Shown here in pieces: positions 17,346 through 29,129 of a stretch of DNA of 40,000 nt (the stretch's first letter is position 1; each line of letters starts with the position of its first letter). The position numbers and the translations under genes are program-made. The stretch covers positions 11,837,951 to 11,877,950 of the forward strand of contig CM022678.1 in assembly GCA_012295275.1 (NCBI GenBank), written 5' to 3'. Source of the stretch: Chrysomallon squamiferum. Its lineage: Eukaryota > Mollusca > Gastropoda > Neomphalida > Peltospiridae. The notes beneath the pieces are model-generated. The model was not told the origin of the DNA, did not search any database, and worked only from the letters and a program-made list of their open reading frames with translations.

Positions 17346-17959
17346 GTAAATAAAAATATCAATCCTGAGAGAAAAAAATGTAAAGTACTAAAAAAAAGAA
17401 GTATATTATTAATTCTCATTGTTGTTTCCTTGTTTAAACAACAACAACAAAAATGTGTATTTTCACTGGTTTATACTACAGGGGTTGTAGGACAGCACTA
17501 CTAGTAGGTCAGTTAGGGGTTGGGGGGGTGTATTACTGACCTTCAGGGGTCACAGTTTTATACAAATTATTGTTTTAAGATAAAACAATAAAAGGAAAAT
17601 ATGCTGGCAATGGTTCATTGTTGATAACAGTCCACTGTTAGTTCACTGTTAGTCCACTGTGCAGTTTGTACTGGTGCTGTTGATTTATTCTTTCAATTTA
17701 AAATAATATTTTTCTGGGGTTTTTTAATTTGTTCTAAACTTGTTTTTTTTTTTTTTTTAAATTTGACTGAAAGCTGGCTTTTTATTCTTTAGCTAACTTT
17801 TATTTGTCAAACTTTAAATTTCTGTAATCAGCAGAAAGTTTCTAAATGCATTCTAAACGTCTACTTCCAGAAACAGATGAGAAAAAGTCAAGAGTTAAGA
17901 TAATTTTGTAAACAGTCTGTTTAAACTGATTTTCACAATTACCTTTAAATTTAGAAGAA

Positions 17960-18000
<41 letters not shown>

Positions 18001-18961
18001 TAATTTTAAAAATTAAATTAAAAAAGAATCAATTTATGTAAATACACACTTAATTTATTTATGGTATACACATACATGCAAGAAGCATCTACATTAATAA
18101 TATTAATTTTATTTTGTTTTTCATTTAATCAGTAAACTGAGTGTGTCAGTTTAATGTTGTAAACATGGAAAACGAGTTAATAAAGCAGCAATTACCACAT
18201 GGGTTATTATTTTATGATGAACACAAAAGGAACTGTTTTATACTTCATCTGGTGATGGAACTTTGAGTAGGGTTATCAGTTGTCTTTGAAATTCAAGATT
18301 ACTGAAAACTTTGGGAATTTGGCAGTTGGTTGTGAAAAACTGAAAGAGGGAGATTCAGTGAAATTCTGTACAGATTTTCTTTATGCAGATTTTCTTTATG
18401 CATAAATTCATTTTTAAGCGGTTTATGTATAAATGATGCATTTTTCAAATTGATGCAATAATAATAATAACAAAAAACAACAACAACTCAAAAACCAAAA
18501 CCCCCAGTAATAACAAACTAATAAAAAACAACAATAAGAAGAAAAATGAAAAAATAAAAACAGGTAAATGTAAGTAATAATAATTTACAATGATATTAGT
18601 AGTAATAACAACGTTAATATAGCATTAGTAGTAATAAAAATATACAAACAAATAATGATTATGATTACTACCACTACTACCACTACTACCACTACTACCA
18701 CTACTGCTGCAGCTGCTATTATTAGCACTACAAGGAGGTTGGTCCACTGATGTTGACTGCTTTGAATCATCTTGTAGAAACAAACAAACACATAATAATG
18801 GCGTGACGTAATGTAGCGGTACAACGTCATTGGCTCTGCTAAATATAGCAGTGGTCGAAAACGAGGCCATGAGTTTGTCGTCTGGGAAAAATCATTAACT
18901 CTTCCGACTGGACTCTGCTACAAAAATACCGCTACAATAACTAACAACAACAACAACAGCC

Positions 18962-18965
<4 letters not shown>

Positions 18966-19026
<61 letters not shown>

Positions 19027-19050
19027 TAAATAAATAAATAAATAAATAAA
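18966..19050. repeat. AAT then AAAT microsatellites
   Basis: About nineteen AAT units are followed by about seven AAAT units. Confidence 0.93.
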
Positions 19051-19215
19051 CGAAAAGCTGTAAAAAATGGTTTCAGAATTATGATCAGAGAAGTTGTAGT
19101 TGCGATTTATATTTTAAAATGTCAGCGAAGCCTACTATTATAATGATAACTAATTTAATTTTATGAAAAAACAATAGTAAACACCCGACAAACATTACGT
19201 TCTTGAATTTGTCGA

Positions 19216-19230
19216 TAATAATAATAATAA

Positions 19231-19261
<31 letters not shown>

Positions 19262-19272
19262 AAGAAGAAGAA
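19216..19272. repeat. AAT / GAA compound microsatellite
   Basis: Six AAT units are followed by about thirteen AAG units. Confidence 0.92.
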
Positions 19273-19683
19273 AAAAAAGAAAAGAAACGAAGAAAAACAG
19301 ACATACTAAAAGGACACTAATTAATATTTTCATTATCATAAATTATCCACGTTAGCACTGTCTATCTGCTTAATTTGAAATTAACTTAAATTGACACATC
19401 ACTGCCTCACCCACCCACCCACCCACACCCACACCAGTTTACACCTCAATAACCGTACGCCTTCGCTAGATGTAATGACGAGATTAATTTCTCTATTTTC
19501 GGATTCTGACAGAAATATAGCTTTTTTTCTTCTTTTTTAAATTATTTTTTGGACTACATATATATTTACTTTGATAAATTGCATGTTTTATATACTTTGA
19601 AAATGGTTTTCATTTTAGTAATAAGATTAAATTGTTGTTTTTAGAACTGTATTGTTTCGATTTGACGTTTTGTGTTTTTGTAG

Positions 19684-19728
19684 GCGACAGTAAAATCAAT
19701 ACCCGTGAATTTACTACTATCGAGACCG
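19684..19728 (+). CDS. Possible 45-nt microexon of an unidentified gene
   Basis: A T-rich tract ending TTTTTGTAG precedes it, and a consensus donor ACCG/GTGAGT follows. One frame reads DSKINTREFTTIET with both boundaries in phase 1, so it could be skipped without a frameshift. No partner exons were identified and the peptide is not recognised. A chance arrangement of splice-like signals is quite possible. Confidence 0.25.
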
Positions 19729-19913
19729 GTGAGTTGAATAATAAAACAGTTTTATTTTATTCTATATTTGTTGTTGTTGTTTAAATTCAATTTTTTATTA
19801 TTTACAATTGCAAGATAAAAGAAACAGCTGGTTACAACAGAACAAATGTAAACACGCACACACACAGTTTCTGTATTTGTAGCATATATAATCACTTATT
19901 GCTGCTGTTGCTG

Positions 19914-20205
19914 AAAGCAGCAGTTGAAGAATAACTAATTATTTATAAACAACAACAAAACTAGTATAACTGATAGCAGCAGTTGAAGAATAACTAATTA
20001 TTTATAAACAACAACAAAACTAGTATAACTGATAGCAGCAGTTGAAGAATAACTAATTATTTATAAACAACAACAAAACTAGTATAACTGATAGCAGCAG
20101 TAGTAATGGGGTGATGGTGGTATTAGTAGTAATAGCTGCAGTTACAGTAGTAATGGGGTGATGGTGATATTAGTAGTAATAGCTGCAGTTACAGTAGTAA
20201 ACACA
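19914..20205. repeat. 59-bp (3 copies) and 47-bp (2 copies) tandem repeats
   Basis: Three copies of AGCAGCAGTTGAAGAATAAC plus TAATTATTTATAAACAACAA and onward are followed by two copies of AGTAGTAATGGGGTGATGGT and onward. Confidence 0.9.
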
Positions 20206-20249
20206 TCATTCAATCACTTGCAGCATGAAATATAACTTCGCGTAATTTC

Positions 20250-20828
20250 CGTCATGCAGCTGCTACCCACGTCCTTTATTTATTCACCTCCACAAAACCG
20301 CGGGAACCCCACCTTTAAAAGTCACACACACACTAAAATCTTTTATTCTTCTCGCGATATAAATATATATTTTTGCAGACGATATTTTACGGTCTATTAA
20401 CTTTTACTCGCACGTGTTACGTCTGAGTTCATACGCACTCGAGCACAATGAATGCGGTTATTGTACAGTAAAGTATCGAAATGATGCGCGTCCTGCATAA
20501 TCCAAAAATTCTTTCTTTAAAATTAAATTAATGCTATTTCGATCGTGTTTGTATTTCATTGTCGCAAAATCAGCTTAAACATTAATTATTCCAAATGCAC
20601 TAATGTGTAAAATACATAAGCGAATGCACACACACAAACACACATGTTTGTTATAGAATATACTGGCGTATTGACATACACATAACATTCATTCATAAAA
20701 ATAACGCGCACCAAATACACCCACATACAGGCCGTCACAGCCGTGTTTCTGCAATGCAGTGACCCAGCTGACCTTTCACGACGCATGCGTACAGGTTGTT
20801 TACAAGAAAAACCGTCCATGTGATCACG
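20250..20828 (+). promoter_or_regulatory. CpG-containing promoter-like region upstream of IRS
   Basis: CpG dinucleotides are clearly more frequent here and up to about 21300 than in the surrounding AT-rich DNA. Motifs: an E-box CACGTG at 20411, a palindrome ACGCATGCGT at 20781 close to the NRF-1 site, and CGATGGCGGA at 20828, similar to a YY1 site. The mix resembles a broad housekeeping promoter, but no TSS can be read from sequence. Confidence 0.4.
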
Positions 20829-20960
20829 ATGGCGGAGATTCGTCTGGATGTGTCCTTGAACGCGTGTTTTTTTCTGATGATGTTGCTGTTGTTTGATATT
20901 CGACAACCTGTGTTTGTCGTCGTTACCGAAGCAGGATTCGGGCAATTGGCTTCGCATTTA
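20829..20960 (+). CDS. Candidate first coding exon of an unidentified gene
   Basis: An ATG in the context CACGATGGCG opens exactly 44 codons, ending at TTA/GTAAGA, a consensus donor in phase 0. The peptide begins MAEIRLDVSLNACFFLMMLL and has two short hydrophobic stretches, as in a signal anchor. I do not recognise it and found no following exon. It could instead be an upstream ORF in the 5' leader of IRS; direct splicing into the IRS coding frame is not obvious. Confidence 0.3.
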
Positions 20961-21261
20961 GTAAGATGAGACGCATTTGTTTATGGTACAAATTAGAAAT
21001 CTTGCGGTGATATAAAATGGAGCCTGCGAGAATAATATTTTGTACCAACTGCCCCGAAACGAGAGGTTATTGACCGATTTAATATCCATCATATTCAGAT
21101 CTTGTGTTAAAACAATGGGTGAATACGCCGGGGTGCTTGTAATACGATGCGGTTTTGACAACGATTAAAATATTCCCCAGGAAAGGGTAGATAAGCGTAT
21201 TTATTTTTATTTTTATTTTTTGTTTCTCTTCTGTCCATCGGATTTTCGAACGATCGTCAAC

Positions 21262-21351
21262 ATGTCTTCTAGGATTGACGCAACTAGAGAGTCGGTATTC
21301 GAAATGCCTGGATCCGACATCAAGAAAATGGGAATCCTGCGAAAATTAAAG
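21262..21351 (+). CDS. IRS: IRS exon 1, start of PH domain
   Basis: 30 codons from ATG, MSSRIDATRESVFEMPGSDI then KKMGILRKLK. The end matches the first strand of IRS PH domains, which continue TMKKKFFVL-like. The donor is AAAG/GTATAG and the intron is phase 0. The ATG follows a pyrimidine-rich leader; an upstream coding extension is not excluded. Confidence 0.8.
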
Positions 21352-22038
21352 GTATAGTAAAGCTAGTTTTTGTCATAGATGTTAATTATTTACGTGTACA
21401 ATAGCTTAGCCGCAGTTAGCGTTTTACAGTCGATACCAGCAAACATCGGGTAGCAACGTGTCAAAGAAACTGTAATCCGACTTACGTAAATTACGTGATG
21501 TTCGCAACACTTTTATTTAAAAGATGCATTTTAAATATTAAAATGAACAACTAATAATTTATTATTAGTACTGTTATTGTTATTCTGCATGTTTTTATTC
21601 TCTATGACTATGAGTGTATCTCTTTCTTTCACTATATAACTGAGTAGTAAAACTAGTATTATTCATGATTCCAAAGTGTTTAATAATAGTTAACATTACA
21701 TTTTGATTATATATATAATCAGTTTTTATTTCAGTCAACTGGTAAATAAACAGTAAACAAAAAACAAAAAAAATTAACGTTATCTATGAATGACATCTCT
21801 CGATGTAATTTGTAATTTGAGTTGTTGTGTTTTGTCACATATTTAGATATTTGATATGTAAGTCGTAAAACAGGGCAGGCAATATTCTTTTATATTTATT
21901 TATTTATTTATTTTTTTTTTTATTTTTACTTATTTATTTATTTGATTATTTTTTTTTTTTTTTAATTTATTTTTTAGGTTTTTTAATTTTTGTTAATTAT
22001 ATTTATTTAATTATTTTATTTAAATTTTTAAATTATAT

Positions 22039-22091
<53 letters not shown>

Positions 22092-25000
22092 TTATTATAT
22101 CTTTCATGTTACTTTATTATTTTTTTAAATGTTTGGGTTTTTTAATTTGTTTTATGGTGGGATTTTTATGTTGTTATTGTCTAAATTATTTTTGTTATTT
22201 AATAAAAAAAATGTTTAATCAGAAAATAAATCTTTTGTTGTGATTAAACATTAAAAATATGATTTATTATTAAAATTTTAATTAAATATACACATACATT
22301 CAAACTACATTCAAGTATGTGCACACACACACACACATTGATATATGTATATAGTAGATAAACTTATACAAATGCTTAGAACGTTGCAATGATATCGACA
22401 GCAAACGCTTTGTTGTTCACTTTACTTGGCTTGATGCTCAAGATTTGACAATGTCTTAATAAGATAATCAATTTATTATTATTTTTTAATTATTATTTTA
22501 TTTGTTGTTTTCATTTTGCATTTATTTCAGTGACACCCCCTTTTTTTGTTGCAATTTTTCACATTTTTTTGTTATCAGTTTTATGTTATTGTGTGGAGGT
22601 GCTTGGCTATTTTCCGAATCAATCTGTCTTTAAATTTTATGTTTTTTTTTTTTTTTATATATATATATTTTTTTTTTAATCCAAATACTGTTTTAAGACC
22701 TACTTTAAAACAAGAATAATGACAATAATGATAACACAAAGAAAATAATGATAATGATACACTAATCATTATGTAGATGAATGTTGTTATCAGTTTATTT
22801 GTTTGTACAGACTAAAATGATCATATTAAAAATGATGACACACATGTACATTTGTATCATTGTATCTGATTTCTTTATAATGCAACATCCACTTTTCTTG
22901 TCACCCAACATGGTTGAGTACTGATGATCAGTTTTTAAATAGGTACACAAATTTACCTTGCTGTACCCCACCCTTGCTGTACCCCACCCTTGCTATACCC
23001 CACCTTGCCCACCCTTGCTATACACCAACCATTATTAATTGAAGCAGTTAACAAACGGAAGCTGGGATGTGCTAGACATATTTGTACACATCACGAGAGA
23101 AGTCGCATCACAAGAGAAGTCGCATCACAAGAGAAGTCACATCACAAGAGAAGTCGCATCACGAGAGAAGTCACATCACAAGAGAAGTCGCATCCGAGAG
23201 AAGTCACATCACAAGAGAAGTCGCATCACGAGCATTCATTAATTCACAAGAAGTCCTTTGAGCATTCATTAATTGAATACAGAAAAGTGGTGAAGAAAAA
23301 CAGAAATACAAATTAAATAATAAATTCTGGTCTCTAGATTATTAATATTCACGGTGTTTTATTTTCGGGTGAAACATGTTAAAACAAACACAGAGTGAAG
23401 TTACTTGATAAAACCACCATCAGCCCACCTGACTGCGCAAATCATCAAGCAGAGGAAATCTCTTTCTGTGTCCTGTGGGAACAAATCATGTTTTTCTACA
23501 AATCATGTTTTTCTACGTAGCTGTTTTCAAAAACTTGACAGGAAATCATCTTGTCTTTGCATTTACTGAAAATATTTTTTAAGTTTGATATTTGCAGGTA
23601 GGTGCAGGTAGTTGAGTAAGTGAACTGTTATTTCTACTTCCACTGCATGTTTGATGGCCCATACCCACATCCCCACAGTGAAGGGATGTTCAAGAAAATG
23701 GTAACATTCAAAATAAAGTTTTAATTCACAGTTTTGTTATTTAGATACATCAGACATGCCTGTGAAAAGCTGAATTGTATCAGTATGAATGAAAATTTTA
23801 CAAATTTGTGAAGAAGTAACCCCCACCCCTTGTACCCCTCTCACCTTGTATATTTCAAAACAACATGTGACTATCAGATTACAGACTTGAAAACAAACTG
23901 TTGTGCAGTTCTCGAATAACAAAAATGCAGGCGATACATGTCTCAGTAATTAGCATTTTGCTTCTGAAATTCATTACCAGCTTACTGAAGAGTAAAGGTG
24001 TTTAACTCACTGTAAACCAGCGAGTGAAAGTCACTGGTACAGAGGTTGTGTGCAGTGGACTGAGCAGTAATTCATTATTAAAAGAACAAACACTTATAAC
24101 ACTGAGCTAACTAATGTCTGTGTTTAAAAACATCTCACATGAGCATGTATTATATTATATTATATTATACTATATTATATTATATTATATTATATTATAT
24201 TATATTAAAGTTTACTTGTGACAGAATGAATAAGTAGTCTCATAAATTCTCTAATAAAGGGTTTGAGTTAGGGTTATAACATTGGTTCGGTTAACAAAAT
24301 AATAAAATATGAGACAAACAATATTTTTAAACAGCAGTGTTTGTTGTTGTACTTCATTATTATGATAATAATTAAAGCAGTACACAAAATGAAAGCTGGA
24401 GTGTGCTAAACATATTTGTACGCATCACAAGATAAACCTTTTGAATATTCATTAACTGAATACAGAACTGGTACAGAAATACAAATTAAATAATAAATTT
24501 TGGTCTCTAGATTATTAATATTCACACTGTTTTACTGGGTAAATTTATAAAATAAATAAATAAATAAATAGAAAAGAAGCTAATGTTAAGTCTTGTCTTG
24601 TTCAGATTATAAAATATTTTCAAATTTTCATTTTAAAACAGATGTGTGTACATTTTATATTATATATAGTTGCCCACACACGTGTGTTCAGAACCGTTGT
24701 CCTATGAAATGTGCTTCTACACACTTGTCACACACATGTACCTACAATATGTGCTTCTACACACTTGTCACACACTCGTACCTATGAAATGTGCTTCTAC
24801 ACACTTGTCACACACTCATACCTATGAAATGTGCTTCTACACCCTTGTCACACACTCGTACCTATGAAATGTGCTTCTACACACTTGTCAGACACTCGTA
24901 CCTATGAAATGTGCTTCTACACACTTGTCATACGCTTGTACCTATGAAATGTGCTTCTCCACTCTTGTCACACACTTGTACCTATGAAATGTGCTTCTAC

Positions 25001-28000
25001 ACCCTTGTCAAACACTTTTACATATGAAATATGCTTCTACACACTTGTCATACGCTTGTACCTATGAAATGTGCTTCTACACCCTTGTCATACACTCGTA
25101 CCTATGAAATGTGTTTCTACACCCTTGTCATACACTCGTACCTATGAAATGTGTTTCTACACACTTGTCACACACTCGTACCTATGAAATGTGTTTCTAC
25201 ACCCTTGTCACACACTTGTACCTATGAAATGTGCTTCTACACACTTGTCATACGCTTGTACCTATGAAATCTGCTTCTACACACTTGTCACACACTTGTA
25301 CCTATGAAATGTGCTTCTACACCCTTGTCAAACACTTTTACATATGAAATGTGCTTCTACACACTTGTCACACACTTGTACCTATGAAATGTGCTTCTAC
25401 ACACTTGTCACACACTTGTACCTATGAAATGTGCTTCTACACACTTGTCACACACTTGTACCTATGAAATGTGCTTCTACACACTTGTCACACACTTGTA
25501 TCTATGAAATGTGCTTCTACACACTTGTCACACACTTGTATCTATGAAATGTGCTTCTACACACTTGTCACACACTTGTATCTATGAAATGTGCTTCTAC
25601 ACACTTGTCACACACTTGTACCTATGAAATGTGCTTCTACACACTTGTCACACACTTGTACCTATGAAATGTGCTTCTACACACTTGTCACACACTTGTA
25701 CCTATGAAATGTGCTTCTACACACTTGTCATTCACTTGTACCTATGAAATGTGCTTCTACACACTTGTCACACACTTGTATCTATGAAATGTGCTTCTAC
25801 ACACTTGTCAGACACTTGTACCTATGAAATGTGCTTCTACACACTTGTCACACACTTGTACCTATGAAATGTGCTTTTCCACTCTTGTCACACACTTGTA
25901 CCTATGAAATGTGCTTCTACACACTTGTCACACACTTGTATCTATGAAATGTGCTTCTACACACTTGATTTACTTACAAAGAATTTCACAGAAACTTGTA
26001 TCTGCAGGGAAGGGTGGAAGGAATGAAAACAAAAAAAAAACTTGCTGAATCTTAGATGAATGTAAATTATTTCAGAATAAAAAAATTTGGCTTTTTTCAC
26101 AAGAATCCATATGGATTCTCCTGGAAGCAGTCCACGAGAATCTTCCAATTCTCAACATTTCAGAGAACAACTTTATCCACAGTGTTGGTTACATAACAAG
26201 AAATTAGAAGAGAGAGTTTTGTTTTCCTTCAAGTATTAGTAACTGGACTAACATTTCTGCAACTGACCAAACAAATTTAGAGATTAAAAAGAGCAGAAAA
26301 TTTAAGGTTGGGAACATAATATGAACAAAATAACAGCAACGTCTGATACAGTATAAATTTGGCACATTTCATTACTACATATTATTATCATCTAACAAAC
26401 ATGTTCCCTTAGGTGCTGTTTGTTGGCAATTTGGTTCATAGAAATGTGTCAACCACTGCTTGGCTTCAGGCCAGACTAGTCTTGATAAACCATGTCGTTT
26501 CAAACATACACAGATTTGAATGTATGCTACCAGTTTAAACTGACAACCAGACTATTTTTGTTTTTAATTTGTTAACTTTTTACTCGTTGATTATTCAGTT
26601 TAATTGAATTTTAGAAATATTTCACATGAATCCAGATGAATTCGTTGGATGGTTTGTGTTTGTGCGAATTAGATTCAGAAGACGGCATGAATTTTTATCC
26701 CTGTATTTTAACTCCAAATACGTTGATAAACAACAGTTTTATAATTCACACATTATTCTTTTTATTTTTTCAAAAACATTTTTTATAAATATACGTATGT
26801 TTTTAAATCTTTGTTTTCACAGACAATGAAGAAGAAATTTAAATATACGTATGTTTTTAAGTCTTTGTTGTATGTTTTTTAATCTTTGTTTTCACAGACA
26901 ATGAAGAAGAAATTTAAATATACGTATGTTTTTAAATCTTTGTTGTATGTTTTTTAATCTTTGTTTTCACAGACAATGAAGAAGAAATTTAAATATACGT
27001 ATGTTTTTAAATCTTTGTTGTATGTTTTAAAATCTTTTTGCAGACGATGAAGAAGAAGTTGTTCTGCGTTTAAATATAAGCATGGTTTTAAATCTTTGGA
27101 ATATGTTTTAAAATCTTTTGCAGACGACAGAAGAAAAAACGTTTTTCCACATCCACACGCGGTTTCAACATCAACAAGAAGTGGGACAGCAAACACTGGA
27201 ATACTAATCGACAGCCAGAGAAAAGTTCTCAGTCCTCGGACAGGACAGGAAACCAGGACATCCACATCCACCGAGCTGCTTCAAAATCAACAAGAAGTTC
27301 ACGAGCAGGATAAATATGAGCATGTACACGAGTTTGAAACTGCTTCTCAGTTCACGCAGGAACCAGGATAAACCAGGATTACAGCTGAGTTTGAAATGTG
27401 AGTTCAAGCAGGAACAGGATAAATATGAGCATTACGGTGAGTTTGAAATGTGAGTTCACGCAGGAACAGGATAAATATGAGCATTACGGTGAGTTTGAAA
27501 TGTGAGTTCACGCAGGAACAGGATAAATATGAGCATTCCGGTGAGTTTGAAATCCGAGTTCACGCAGGAACAGGATAAATATGAGCATTACGGTGAGTTT
27601 GAAATACGAGTTCACGCAGGAACAGGATAAATATGAGCATTACGGTGAGTTTGAAATGTCAGTAGGAATTGAACTATTTGTGAAATGTCAGTAGGAATTG
27701 AACTATTTGTGAAATGTCAGTAGGAATTGAACTATTTGTGAAATGTCAGTATGAGTTGAGCTGTTGTTGAAATGTAGATGTTTTATTATAAATTCATACA
27801 GGTAGATGTTTTATTATAAATTCATACAGGTATATATAATGACAAAGATGTTTGTATTTATCATTTTTTTCATGGCATTACTTTCACATTCATAGACAGC
27901 ATCGTTAAATTAAATGACCATAGTTTTTATGATTTATCAATAATTTTTTATTTTATTTTATTTTTTTTGTGGTTTTAAAAATTAGATGATTTCCTGCTTT

Positions 28001-28811
28001 CAGTTAAATACAGAAGAAACCTTCTGCAAAAACTGATTTTTAAAACATCTTTTTTCTTCTTCTCACAATGGTTTTTGGAAAATAGCACGTGATGTGTGTA
28101 TCTTAGTCTGTGCACAATACTCACACACAGAGAAGTGTGTGTCAGGTTTTACCCCAGTGAACCAGAAACGTGTAAACATAAAAATCTGAATGTTTATTTG
28201 TTGTCGTCATTAAACAAGGCTTGTAACAATGTGTCATGTAGTGTTAATGTTAATATAAAGAGACAGAGGAAATCACTATCACCCAGTTGACATTCATTTT
28301 AGATAAACCGCTAGGAATTTTTATTTTCTCCATATTCGGGATAGCACGTTCCTTAATGTTTTAAAAACAAGTCACTGAGCACTGGTCGGAACGGGAGATA
28401 GCTCAGAGCTCAGCCAGAATGTAACTGATCAGGAAACGATAACAGTTCAAACCTTTGTCTGTACTTTATTGTTAGCAAAGGTTGGGATGTAACTAAACAA
28501 ACAAATCAGTGGATGTTATGAATTGCGTTTTTTTGTTTTGTGCTACCACAAAGTACTTTTACCAGCAGACCCTCTCTGCAGCATGTTTACAAACTCAGGC
28601 TGTTTATGACATACAAAGAATTATGTTTACGAGGCCTTGATCTAAATGTTTACGTAACGTCCCGGACACCGAGTTGTTCATTTCACGCTGTTTGAACACG
28701 CACAAAGATGAAGTGTTTAACTTGGGCGGAGAGATGGGTGGGTCAGGTCAGAGGTAGAAAACGTCAACCAGGATGTTTTTCATGATGTCTGTGTGTGATA
28801 AAGATTACGTA

Positions 28812-28867
<56 letters not shown>

Positions 28868-29013
28868 ACAAAGATAGTAAGGTTTATGTTTACAAATAGG
28901 GGTTTGATAACAAGTGTTTATTTTTTACATTCTTCACATTCACTCATGTATGATGCACTACACTATATACCTATGCACACACATTCATACAAAAACACCT
29001 ACAGATAAATACC

Positions 29014-29057
<44 letters not shown>

Positions 29058-29087
29058 TACATACACAAACACCTACAGATAAATACC

Positions 29088-29129
<42 letters not shown>

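Larger units (their letters stand above)
17096..19683. other. AT-rich spacer with simple repeats
   Basis: No gene recognised. It contains an A run (17317-17341), AAT runs (17959-17998, 18966-19022), an ACTACC run (18668-18712), AAAT units (19022-19050) and an AAT/AAG compound (19216-19272). A 6-bp-stem inverted repeat CTGCTAAATATAGCAG lies at 18836. Confidence 0.6.
21352..24700. other. Large AT-rich first intron of IRS, 5' part
   Basis: No exon recognised. It holds TTTA and TA runs (21890-22100), a CA run (22320-22338), CCTTGCTGTACCCCACC repeats (22957-23030), two related copies of a dispersed sequence (23031-23350 and 24363-24530) and a TATAT pentanucleotide run (24148-24206). Confidence 0.6.

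Noticed and set aside
20586-20957. 123-residue reverse-strand frame
   Set aside because: It overlaps the CpG-containing promoter-like region and a CA-rich end, with no recognisable domain; the + strand candidate exon fits splice signals better.
24701-25966. CRISPR-like or protein-coding repeat
   Set aside because: Copies are contiguous without variable spacers, and the 40-bp period does not keep one reading frame.
26626-26829. 67-residue forward frame ending at the first acceptor copy
   Set aside because: AT-rich composition and no homology; it overlaps the intron's polypyrimidine tract.
28393-28460. tRNA gene
   Set aside because: A- and B-box-like sequences exist but the acceptor and T stems do not pair; kept only as a weak SINE candidate.
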